Below are positions 23,401 to 35,100 of a stretch of 63,886 bases of DNA, in pieces. Within the stretch, counting starts at the first letter, position 1. Each line of letters starts with the position of its first letter. Origin of the DNA: Klebsormidium nitens (Eukaryota > Streptophyta > Klebsormidiophyceae > Klebsormidiales > Klebsormidiaceae); NCBI GenBank assembly GCA_000708835.1, contig DF237473.1, positions 1 through 63,886 on the forward strand, given 5' to 3'. The notes under the pieces are model-generated. The model had not been told where the DNA came from and ran no database searches. It saw only the letters and a program-made list of their open reading frames with translations. Made by a program: the position numbers and the translations under genes.

Positions 23401-25170
23401 GTAGCCGAAGTACGTATTCCATACATGCAATGAGCCACTGCATCGACGGCCCTTTGAGCCCCGTTTGAGCTTTCAGTTGCGCCCCCATTGCGCCAATATC
23501 ACGGGCTCATACTAATATATCATAATCAGCACATAATTAGTTGCCAGCGCCTAGCTTGCTTAGTTTGCTTGATGCACCTGGCACGATGCACTGCCCTTAA
23601 TGGCCCTCAGTGATTGCAGGTTATTCTCTTATTCGTTCCAACTAGTAGCTCTTGAATGTTGAGCATCTTCGGATTGTTCCCGATTCCCCGATTGTTTGCA
23701 CCCCGTTTGCACATTGAGCGCGTTGCAGCGTCGAGAGTCGATTCGACCGTCGAGAGCCAGACTCGAATTTGCCAGATACGGAGGCCGGATGAGGCCGCCA
23801 TCATAAAAGTGCGGCCGCCGGCCGCCTACACTGATCCTCATATCTCCTACAAACTCAGTCGCGATACAGAGTCGACGGTTGAACCATTGAACGGTTGTCA
23901 GCAGTAAGACTACGTCTCAAAAGCCAATTCATCATTATGAACGGTATTGTACGGTTAGGAGTATACTATCTCACACCTTGTATAGAGCTGACTCATAGTA
24001 CGTAGAGCTGCGCCGAGCCTGCCTGGCCATGCACCGGATCAGCGCTATCATTGGACAGCACTGGCATATTTTGCAATTTTGGACATGCAAGTCTTGAAGT
24101 CTATAGCCCCCGGGCCGGCCGCTTGCATTGATTGTGGCCGGGTCCGGTAAATAAGTTCGGATCAATCGCCGGCTGTATGCCAACGAAACTGTTAGAGTCT
24201 CGTATATATATACAATTGCTGCTATAGCCATCATGGCATATGACCGGGTTTTGACGTGAGTCTGGTCACGGACAGTGACCAACACTGACTCAAGTGACTA
24301 GATTGTATATACTAAATGCTCGATCGATGAGTTGATCGGAGCCGCCCGTGCCACTGCACGGTAATATGTGGCCCACTGACTTCAACATCTTCAATACGAT
24401 TGGACCGCCAGATTGGGCGGCCGCCAGCGCACTGCCTTTGACAATGATAACAATAGCATTAAAGCTATAAACTTCTGTAATTCGTACACTTGTATTTGCA
24501 TGGCTATATTAAGAGTTCCGACATTGTTTCATTGCTAGCCTAGGAGTTCTTGTTTTCAAAAGCTGTGATCACTCTTGCAATTGCAATCTCAAGAAGCTAC
24601 TTTGTAGAACAAGAATTTAAGCATTCAGGACTCAGAGACTGCATGGCCGGGGCGGCCCCGGGAGGGTCCGATAAGTCACACCCAAGATCCTCAACTTATT
24701 CGGTTGAGTTATGAGAAGCTGGCGCGGGGAAGGACCTCACTGTCATAATCCAGTCAAACACTGACAATGGCAGGCTGGCAGTACTCATTTGATTCGACCG
24801 CCAGCTACTCGCAAATAAGAATAAATTGCTTCTGGACCACTCGAGTTGCGACACAACACGATGCCAAGCTAACACATCAAGCATGCTTGATACGCACCAG
24901 CTGCATTTGTTTTCCAAGGGACAGTAAGACGTATGAACCAACCTGTATAATACATTGAGACCAGCTGAAATCTAGAATCGGAGTCGTTGAAAGCTCTGGG
25001 GATCCCAACTCAACGCTGTCGTTCTGCCTTGCTCTGCTCTACAGATCTATTCAATTCAGCAGTCACCTTTGTCAGTGGCGCTAGCTATCATTCTTCACCG
25101 GTCTCAAACACTCAGAAGATCAATTGTAGTTCGTCATCAACGCGCGGCGTGTGCATTTGTCACTGTGCGC
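20453..25170. other. Intergenic region, no gene seen
   Basis: No open frame here shows family likeness. The first few hundred bases may hold 5' UTR or an extra first exon of the minus-strand gene (an acceptor-like TCGCAG is near 20491 on the minus strand). About 21.5-22.1 kb is rich in GGTAGGTAC / GGTACC motifs. About 23-24.7 kb is palindrome-rich (GCATGC, GGCCGG) and AT-rich in patches. Confidence 0.55.
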
Positions 25171-28100
25171 TCACGGCTCTTGCTTCCCCTCTTCCCGCAT
25201 GGGGCTCATAGGTAGGAGCTTGTCGTCTTCAACGCCGCTGTACTCTCCGTTTGCCTTGCCGGCTTGCCTGAACAGTCGCCTCCATCCAAACCTCTCGTTC
25301 CATGAACTTGGCCCGTGCACCGTGGTCTCGATAGGTAGGCTATCCTTGTCGCCCTCCTTGATCTCCTTCTCCTTGTTGTCAGCAGCTTCCTAAAACAGTG
25401 AAACCATGCAAGTTGTTTACGTGCTCCATGACATGCACGTCTTCTTGTCGCATCACTGGCCGTTTTAGAAGCGGGGCAGAAAGGGACTGATGTCCAGACG
25501 CAGACAGAGCTAAGGTTTCCAAACTGGTCGTGCGATCCAGATCGTAGGTTCGAATAAGTGAAGCGTTCAGATGCACAGGTTGCAACAACGACGTGTCGCT
25601 AATGAACGGCCAAACAAATAGCCAAACGCCAAACTCGCTTTGAAATGTATCTTGATTTGCAGAAGCGGTCTGCTTATGATGAAGTTGACTCTTACAAACA
25701 GGGACCTAAGAATGGAAGGAAGGGAGCAGGAGCGACACAATTGTATCGAGGAAATAGAGATGTGGTTGTTCCCAAGCCAGGACCCACCCTCTCCTTCTTG
25801 ACCGCGCGCTCGTAAAGCACCCCCCCAAGGATGCACAGCAGCAGGGCGCCGATTCCCACCACGCTCGCGTGCTTGTCCCATATCATGATGTTAACGAGCA
25901 CCGTGATCAGCTTGTTCATCACGCCGAGGACTGTGAACGCGGTCGGGGAGAGCGCCTGGCGGCACGAGAAGCCGAAGTAGGAAATTGCGACGCCAAACAG
26001 GCACGACGCGACAATGGGCACGATTTGGGTCCACCACGCCTGCGAGTCTTGCGCGATGACTCCGCGGAATTCGCCCATTCCGTAGAGCACCGGGGGGGAG
26101 AGGAGGAACGCGGTGAGGTTGTTGTAGTAGACGAGGCCCCACGTGGGGAGCCCGATGTGCATGACCACGTGCTTGATGTAGATCATGTCGAACGTGATGA
26201 CGACCAGGTAAGCGAACGCCCACGAGTACGCGCGCACCTGTGAGATGACGTCAGCGAAGACGTCAGCAACCTGATGATGTGGAACGCGATGACGACCCGG
26301 TCTGCAAACCTTTACGAGCACGCGCGCACCTGTTGCCCGAGAGATGATGAGATGGCGTCAGCTCTGATGTCAGCAAAGTGGTTATGTCGAACGTAATGAC
26401 AAGCAGAATGTCGCTGACAATGCGTCCATGAAGGCCCCGTAAACAAAGGAGCAAGGCACTGACAAGTCGCAAAGAGACACAGGCAACGCCCCTGTGCCTG
26501 GAGTGTATGCGAAATTTGGGCCAGACACTAAAGAAATTCGAAGAAGCTCCAGACTCAGCAAACGGCAAAAAATCCTCTTAATCTGGGTGCAACACGTTCA
26601 AGCGCCGCTTGGACGTGAATTTAATGATCAGTAGCTCATCACTTCAAAGAGCGACCTCCGAACGAGCCTTCGAAGGACTGCAGTTCACTAAACTCGAGAC
26701 GCCATTTATCAGATTTCTGGGAGGAGGCGGCCGACTCTGGAACCGTAGAATTGAAGCGCAGTCACTGCTTGCACCGCACCCAATCGGATCCGAGCTGTTC
26801 CCCCAAACAAAGAGTCAGTCATTATGCACTGACTGCCCCCACGAAGCCGGATTGCAGATGACTTCAGCGTAGTCGAAAGGCTCTCCAAACGCGTGAACAA
26901 AACGGATTAGGTATCGGAAGTAAAGACGAGCTCTGCACCAAACGGGTATCAAAGGTAGTCCCTCGCCGTGACTTCTCAGTAAGCCATGTAGGCTTGCTTC
27001 GAAGCCGTCACTCTAAGCAGGTCATCCACCGCTGACGTCAAGTCCGCCGACTCGTAGATGGTTCCCTGAAATTACTGATGGGTTCCCAACTACGTTCGAA
27101 GTACACAGCATGTGCTTAGAGCGATCCAGGCAAAGACAGACTCATACAAGAAGGCAAGGACTCATCCGAGCAGACACGAAATTGGAAAGCGTTGTCTGTG
27201 TTGCTTGTCTTGAAGATAGGTTTGATCCCTCACCATGAAACCGAGTCCGAAAACGCAATCCAAATCCTTGCCGTAAATACCGAGTCCTTCGATATGTACG
27301 GGAATCCCCTCATCAATATGACCCCCAGACTACCGGTCTGAAGTCGGAGTTAAGAATGCTCGTGATCGTTTGGGCACAGACTCAAAAGCGTACCTTCAAG
27401 ATGCTTACTTTCATATCGTGGACTTCGTCCACCGTTAGTCTCACCGTGAATGCAGAGTCCGTTATCATGTACGGGAGTGCCCTGAAACGAAGACCCCCAG
27501 GCTACCATTTTGAAGTCAAATTCAGAATCCTCGAGATTTTTCGGGCAGGCCCGGACTCAAAAGCGTACTTACAAGAGGCTTACTTTTATATCGTGGACTT
27601 TTTCCAAGCGTTATTCTCACCGTGAATGCTGAGTCGATTATCATGTACGTAATCGCCCCATGAAGATGACCCCCAGACTATTGCTCTGAAGTCAGAGGTT
27701 CAAAATGCTCATAATTGGTTGGGTGTACACAGACTCAAAAGCGTACTTACAGGATGCTTACTTCCGCTATATTGACTATTTCCAACCGCTACTCACCGTG
27801 AATGCAGAGTCCGTGATCATGTACGTGATGGCCCCCATGAAGATGACCCCCAGGCTCGCAAACGCCGGGAGGCTGGGCCACGCCCGGCCGGTAAACAGCG
27901 AGTCACAGATGGCCACGAGGATCGGCGTCGAGCTCCGGAACACTATGAACGTCTCCACGTTTGCGTACTGGAGTGGACGCAAAAGGTGGTGTCAATATAA
28001 AAGTGCCCTTCAGCTGTCAACACTCTGTACTTTGCATAGGTTTGCAACACTCTGAACGTCTCGACACTTGCGTACTGGAATGGCAGCCGACGACGGTGTC

Positions 28101-30247
28101 AAGATTGGTGTGCGTTCAGGCGATAAACACCCTAAGCACCTGCGTTGCCAAGAGAAATGGACAGAAAGATAAAGGATTCAGCTTGCGGAAGAGCTTCAAG
28201 TTCCGGTATACTCGGATTTGGCATCCTGCAGTCCGAAGAAAATTGTGGAGTCAACATAAAATGTGACTATGTCCCAGCGAAAAAGCAGGTCTCCCTTCTG
28301 AGACCTGCACTGATTAGAAACTTTTGCGTGAGTTCCGAGTGATCAAATAAATGATTTGCTTCGAAACAACACAATGGCCACTAGGTTCTGCAGCCGGTCC
28401 TTAAAGCCGACATGGTCGAGAGAACAAGACGTGGAATAGAAACGAGAACAATTGCTGCTGACGCTCTTTTCGGTTTTGAGTAACGTTTCGATCAGAAAGT
28501 GGGTAAAGAGCTCTCGAGCCAGACTCAGCAGATGCGGTATGGCTGTTTGTATGCTTTTGATGGAATCGCTTTAGAAAATCGAGACCAACAGGTGGAAGAA
28601 AGGAAACTGGAGGATCTCGATGTGCAAGGGTATGCAGATAAAGTAGGTGACCGGTGCAGGAAAGAAGGCTTCAAAGCGCCTCGGGGAGAGCGTGACTGTT
28701 CTGTGGAACTGGGACTCTGAAAGAGAAGGCGTTGACAGGCTATCATCGTAGCTAGGGTATCGTGGTTATTGTGAAAGAGCAGATGATTCAGGTCAGAAAC
28801 GCAGGGTAAAAGGATTGGAAATTTGTTTTGGGAACGAGAATCCTCATTGTTGAGACAGGAACCTGACTTCTCTGAGAATGAAAGAAGTCACAGGCTGCGT
28901 TTTTACCTGGAGGATCTTCGTATTGGTGAATATGCAGATGAAGTAGGTGAGTGCCGCAGGGAAGAAGGCCTTGAAGGTGCCCCATGAGAACCAGCTGGAG
29001 TCGCCAAGGACCCCTTTCACGCTCCCTTCGCTCTTTGGCTGAATCACAGCTTTGGTGACCACAAAGAGGACAGAGCAAAGGTATTGGAGCATCTGCAAAA
29101 TGAACGAAGCAGTCAGGTAACAGTCAAGTTCCAGACTGTAGCTGCCGAGAGTTTCTTGAGGCAAGGGTAAAAAGGGATGTATCACAAACGTAGGATCAGC
29201 TCAGGGAGTAGATACCAGGACAGCGACTGGCAACTGATCCAGAGAATGAAACAAGGAAAAAAGATCGAGACAGATGCAGGCATCTCAAAGGAGGAAGTGC
29301 AGATGTGAGGACTGGTGATGACGTGGATTATGTTCAGTATCCTATAGCCGAATGTTTACGATCATTTCAGGTCATCAATTGCAAAGCCTTCTGCAAAACT
29401 CAGTATGGCAAAGTACTACTGACTCCCCTTGAACAGACTGGCGAAAATGAAGTAAATATTGTTGCTCTGCACACTCGCTACAGTTGCGTAGAAGGTTTGA
29501 AGTACTAGTTTAGGCAGGCCTTCTGACCACTTGACTTGTTGGTCAGAGAAACTTTGCTGAGAAGATTACGGATCCGAGCAAGAGCAGCAAAGCTCTGATT
29601 GAGACAACAATGAATCTCTTAACACAAGAACAGATTGAGATCCATGAACTCGGTACCACAAGAGCAGAATAAGTACACAATCTGGCCCAACGCGTTGTCT
29701 GTTCTCTGCATTTGATTGCCTCATATAAAAGCCTCTCAGAGAGTCTAAGTTTTTGAAGCCTAGAAAAAGTCAATCATCAATGTTTCTGCACAGATGGCAT
29801 ATGGCCCCTGAATCGACATGAATTGCCGGTTTAGTTGGTCTCAATGATTCAAAAAGCAACCTGAATATGCGAAGTATGGTACCTAAAGGTAGGTCAAAAA
29901 AAGTATCCGCATAAGCTGTAGCTTTGTCAAGCCAGAGCGGGACATCAGCTGGCAAGGTTCCCTACTTTGATGAAGCATTCTGGAACTATCAATCAGCTCT
30001 CCAGGTACTCTTATGGCCCGGAAGAGGTCAGAACCTTTACACCAAAGTGAATGACTTTTCAGGGTATTGCTTGAACCCCCACGAAATTGATTTCTCCATT
30101 CAGCAGAAAAGGGTTTTCACAATGCATGGGTCTCACCGTCAGGATTGCAGGATAAGGGAATGCAGTCACGGCCACCTTGTTGATGATGACCAGTATGGAC
30201 GACGATAATGTGTAGCCAGCAACAATGCCGGCCACTGGAACCCCCAT
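25171..30247 (-). CDS. Golgi GDP-sugar transporter, GONST-like (drug/metabolite transporter fold)
   Basis: Exons 30247-30137, 29092-28907, 27967-27797, 26237-25788 and 25389-25171, all phase 0, give 378 aa. The family exchanges nucleotide-sugar from the cytosol for the nucleoside monophosphate in the Golgi lumen. Sequence runs: N-terminal helix ending NKVAVTAFPYPAILT, then FTNTKILQ|YANVETFIVFRSSTPI at a splice junction, then KHVVMHIGLPTWGLVYYNN, SCLFGVAISYFGFSCR and FTVLGVMNK at 257-265. These closely match my memory of plant GONST3/GONST4 and the GDP-L-galactose transporter. GVMNK stands where the GDP-binding GxxNK-type motif sits. About ten hydrophobic segments are visible. The C-terminal 72 aa are charged and cytosolic. 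Which GDP-sugar is carried cannot be read from this. It diverges from the GT17 gene, start to start 1.9 kb. Confidence 0.9.
26250..26405 (-). repeat. Junction echoes of the 5' end of transporter exon 26237-25788
   Basis: The exon start and acceptor (GAGTACGCGCGCACCTGT on plus) recur at about 26273-26345. A shorter copy of the GTCGAACGTGATGACGA part is at 26383-26402. Confidence 0.75.
27240..27796 (-). repeat. Three junction echoes of the 3' end of transporter exon 27967-27797, unit about 175 bp
   Basis: The donor-side motif CACCGTGAATGCAGAGTC recurs with starts at 27794 (true), 27618, 27442 and, decayed, about 27270. The steps are 176, 176 and about 172 bp. Each unit also holds ATGACCCCCAG (exon) and ACTCAAAAGCGTAC (intron). 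Confidence 0.9.
28035..28095 (-). repeat. Junction echo of the 5' end of transporter exon 27967-27797
   Basis: CTCTGAACGTCTCGACACTT followed by GCGTACTGGA copies the exon start and acceptor at 27940-27975, about 105 bp further into the intron. Confidence 0.75.
28605..28690 (-). repeat. Junction echo of the 3' end of transporter exon 29092-28907
   Basis: GGATCTCGATGTGCAAGGGT and the following GCAGATAAAGTAGGTGA copy 28911-28990 about 300 bp into the intron. The frame is broken. Confidence 0.7.
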
Positions 30248-32153
30248 CTTTCTGCTCGGTAGAGCGCACTTACGCAAACACCACAGCTACGAGGCGCAGA
30301 CCTTAGGCTCGTCAACGCAACCAATCTCCTGTCTGCTTACTTTATGCGTCGTTCAAAAATATTCATATCTCGAAGCAAAGCTGATACTTGGAGGATGAGT
30401 CTGTAGGAGTGGTGCTGAAAGGGCAGTCTATGCAGTAGCTTGATGGTGAAAGGAAACTTTCAGATCCCACAGCCTGGCTTGATGGATGGTCAATCACCAG
30501 GTTAATCAGCTGGGTTAATCACCTGTGCATTGATGCGCCAGAGATGGTTTCAACCTCATAACATTCATCTGCCTGCCCTTCTATATTATGGTCAGCATTA
30601 TGCCTGCTTTTTTAGATGCAGAGTTTGGCGGAGGATACAACTCCAATCGTTAAAAGCAACTACAGCCTACAGGATCATCTCCTCGCAGGGCCACTTTTCA
30701 TTTGACTGTCAGCATGACTCCAATGCAATCTGTACAAGCAGAATTATTCCAACAGCGCCCTGCTCGCTGAAACGTCCTCGGACTTTTGCCGTCCAATGTG
30801 GGGGAAGGGGCATCAGATCTCTGGTCAGAGAGACCTCTGGTAGACGGTTCGATCACGTAAAAGTGACCAGTGCTGAAATGGGATAAGACCGCAATATGCA
30901 ATGCTGCTTTCTAAATGGAAGCCCTGCTCAGGTGATCGAGTCGTCTTCGGAATGGAAGTTTGTTTCTTTGCATGATACCAGTGCTCGAAACTACCGGTAG
31001 TCCAAGAATTCGAAACGGCGAAACCCTTGAATGTTTATGGTTAGAAGAGAACCTTCTGACCGGTTTGACACTGGATTTGCCTATCTTATGGGCCGGAGAA
31101 ATATGCTACCGGGCACTCCTCTGCTGACTGTGCGGTGCCCGGCTCAACTCCTACCACCGAGCGCGGCAAATTAATTGAATCGACGCTACGGTACGCACCG
31201 GGAGTCAGTCGGGGGTTCGCTTTAGGCTCTGCGTCGATGGGACTTGGATCCAACCATTACCGCTCTCTGTGTCCTACATACCGTTGTTTTCCTCGGGCCG
31301 GGGTGGTCATGGGTCAACCAGATCAATATTTAGTCAACGGGGTCAGATCGCTCTGCACGGGACCGCCTAGAGATCTTTGTAACAGATCTAAACCCAGGGG
31401 AAGCGTTTGACACTATAGTAAGTAAAAGAGCCTATTTAAACCATCTCTTTACCGGGAGGAGTTTGGATTCCAACCACCCCTAGTTGGAACCTTGCAGTTG
31501 CCCCACGCGCATTTTTCGGCGGCGGGCATCATGGCGCTGCACAGAGCACGGCAGCAGCTAAAACAAGAAGCGCGAAAACAGCTGAAATGGTCACTGCAAG
31601 CTGAGCAGGTGATAAAGATGATGAGTTCAATGGCAAAAGCACTTGCTCGAGCTTCAAATATTAGCTCCTGCGGTCAGTACAAGGGCCCCTCACATTCACA
31701 GGGAGCTGAGACAAAGAGGGAGGCAGTTTGAGCTGGGATCGCGCTTGTGCGGAACCCTAAGCAACGGATCTTCGATTCAAGCAGCATTTTGAACGCATAG
31801 AAGCTCCAAATTTAGGATCTTGACGGAAGGTTTTGCTGTTGCGCACACTTTGCTCAGGGATGGTGTTCTCGCTCAGCTGCATTGATGGGCTGCCTGCTCA
31901 CTTGAATACAAAGTGCCTTTCTGATTGTTGATCTTAGGCCAATCCTGATTTACTACAGCTAGGTCCAAGGTTTCAAGTGCCTCGAAGTGAGGCCCCTGGA
32001 TCACAGTCGACCTCTAACTTTCATCAGCATTCATTCTGCCCTACTCCAGTCACATCATACACTCCATCTAGTCCACTTCTGTCAGATTCTACACTTAAGG
32101 TCTACTTGAGGGGACCATAAAGGCACCGCTCGCGGAAGTTTCTCGCAACTAGT
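30248..32153. other. Divergent intergenic region between transporter and GT17 genes
   Basis: It separates two genes transcribed away from each other, so it must hold both promoters. No coding sequence is seen. No TATA box or bound motif can be asserted with confidence. Confidence 0.55.
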
Positions 32154-35100
32154 ATGAGGAAGCTCAAAACACGGGCGCCCGCCCTGCCGGCCGTCGCAGT
32201 GTGCCTCCTCATCTTCCTCATACTGCTCGAGATCTTCCGTTTCATTCAACCATCCCCCCCGACGACGATCTATGCCGTCTCAGGACGCGCAACCTTCTTC
32301 TCCGACCTCGATTTCGTCGAGCTGGATACTGCTCGGCATAATGTAACTAGGAGCGAGTGGAAATCGGATCACAAGGACCTCTACCACAAGCATCCGTGGA
32401 AGATCCAAGCAGAGTTTCTGCACGAGCGGGTGCGGAAAGCGGGGCTGCCACTGGTGCAGGTAAGATCTTCATCCTTCTTGACTCGAGTTCCTGGTTCCTT
32501 CTTTCCTTTGTCATGTTTCTTGTTCATTCCTTCTTGCTTTTCGAACCTCATCTTTGTATTCCTTCTACTTTGATTGTTTTGGTGGTCAAGTGATTGAAGA
32601 TCTTGTCATTGAGGAAAAGGGTGGTGATTTCCCGTCAGTGGGGAGAGAGTGGTGGCTTTAGACGGCATATTACAGATTAGTCCGTACTGCAGGGGTTCTG
32701 ACATACCAATAATGTTGACTTTGCGTGTGTCATACCTTTTGGCAAGGAATCAGGCCCGTGTTCAAATGCAAACCCCGCAGCAGAGCCAAATACTTATGTC
32801 GTGTCACAAACCTACCAAGAAGTGGTCAACTCAACCAGTTTCAGTTATCAACGGCTGCTGTTTCTTTCACCCTTCTTTCCGGTGTAAAGAAACTGGCGGC
32901 GCCTTCCAGGAAGGACCATATGCAATGCCATCAGGGTGTAAAGAATGGCAGGATCCCTTTTAGGTTATCGAAGTACAAACTAGGCCATGGTCATGTGTTG
33001 CTACAGAGTACGGGGAGTTTTTATGAGCGCTGATTCATCTCAATGTCCAGACCTGTTTGCAAATCCTACCAAAAGACTTTGAGGGAGTTGATGTTAGACG
33101 AGGAATATGTAGGCTGTTGCAATGGTGATGTTTCGGACATTTGAACTGAGTGGTGCATCCAACACTTCTCCACTTTTCCAGCTAAGATGCACAATTGGCT
33201 GCAATTACTTGCGACTCCGTGAGCTTACCTGTGAGCTTTGTTTGTGCAGATCTCCCTCGAGCATCCGCGAGAACACTTCCCGACCCTGTTCTGTCACTAA
33301 TAAAGACTCCGCTGCAATCGATAATGTAACCGGTTCCTTCCACTCGTCTCGAACTCTTGGATGAAGCGGTGTCTTCCACAGGTCTCCCGGACATGTTTGG
33401 ATAACACTTTTCCGACTAAGATACATAATCTCGGCTGCAACCGGTCTCTACGAAACATCTTGTTGATGAACGCGAGCTGTCATTTGAACAGTTCTCCCCC
33501 GAAGATCCATGGGAAGATGTCATGACTCCGCTCTGCTAATTGCAGAGACTCTGCCGCACTTACTTATATGATTTGTCGTTCTTTTCACTGGTCTCAAAAC
33601 CCCCGACCGTGTCTCCCTCGTTCCTATCTTCGGATACCAATAATTACAATCTCGGCGGTATTCAGTCACTTAAAAAGGTCTTGTCAAGTAATGAGAGCTT
33701 TCGTTTGTGCAGGTGTCTCCCGAAGATCTTCGGAAAGAAGTCCAGAGCTTACTCTGTCAACTACAAAAGACACTGCTGTGATCACTTCCGCAAAGTGTCC
33801 TCCTTGTCACGCCTCTCGAACTCTTCAAGTAGAGAGTGTGTCCCCACTGCTCCCAATCTCCACTATTCACGATTCACTATACAGCTCAAACCCAGTTGGC
33901 CGCAACTAGTGAAGAAGGTTGTGAGCTTACGTTGACAAACGCGAGCTCTCCTCTCTGCAGTTCTCCCCGGAAGATCCACGGGAAGATGTTCCGACGCCGC
34001 TATGCCAGGCAAAGGACAAGACTCCGCTGCATTTACTCTTCAAATTTGTCGATTTTCACTGTTCAGCTCAAGTCCACTTGGCCGCAACTAGTGAAGAACG
34101 TTGTGAGCTTACGTTGACAAACGCGAGCTCTCCTCTCTGCAGTTCTCCCCGGAAGATCCACGGGAAGATGTTCCGACGCCGCTATGCCAAGCAACGGACA
34201 GGACTCCGCTGCTTTTACTCTTCAAATTTGTCGTTTTTCACTCGTCTTAAATCGTTCAACAGGGTAGTATATCTGGCGCTCTTCCCCCTCCGCTTTTTTG
34301 GCTACGACACACGCAGTGACGTAATGTCGGAATGTGTGTTGACAAACATCAGCTTTTCTTTGCGCAGTTCTCCCCCGAAGATCCACGGGAAGACGTCCCG
34401 ACGCCGCTATGCCAAGCAACGGACAAAGACTCGGCCGTAACCAATCTCAAAGTCGGCAGTTTCCAGCGAAAGGTGTACGACGTGTTTACGTTTTTGGACG
34501 AGTTGGACAGTCTGGAGATCCGGCTCCGGACGCTCGCGCCGGTCGTGGATAAGTTCGTGCTGATCATGTGCGAAAAGAGCTTCATGAACAACACCGTCGA
34601 GGTAGGCCGATCGAATATTTGTGGGTTTCCTGAGTTATTTCAGTCTCGATGGAACCGAGAGTAAACAGGTATGTGAAAAAACAAGCCAAAATCATTGGAG
34701 GAGTTTCGAAATTGGCTTCGGATGCTCGCGCCTGTGGTGGATAAAAGTGTGCTGATCACGTGCGAGAAGAGCGTATGACTAACACCGTCGAGGTGAGGGC
34801 CGCAGGAAAAGTTGATTGGTTTTCCAACGCTGCTCCTTCGGTGTTTCTGAAAAGAGGACTCTGGAGCATGAGTGACGGCTCCGAACGCTCGTGCCGGTAG
34901 TAGATAAGTTTCCGCTGCTCATGTGCGGAAAGAGCCTCATGAATATCACCGTCGAGGTGAGTCGAATCCTTGAGTTTCCCGAGTCTGCTTCGCTTTGGAG
35001 AGAATAGAGAAAGAAAGAGCGTTTGTCGAAGGAAGCCGAAACTGGACAAGGCGAAAAGAGCCTTATAAACAACATGGTCGAGGTGAGTGCCGAGGCAGAA

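Noticed and set aside
32649-33040. Open frames in the first GT17 intron
   Set aside because: No phase-compatible junctions with the flanking exons and no likeness to GT17. The frame closes perfectly without them.
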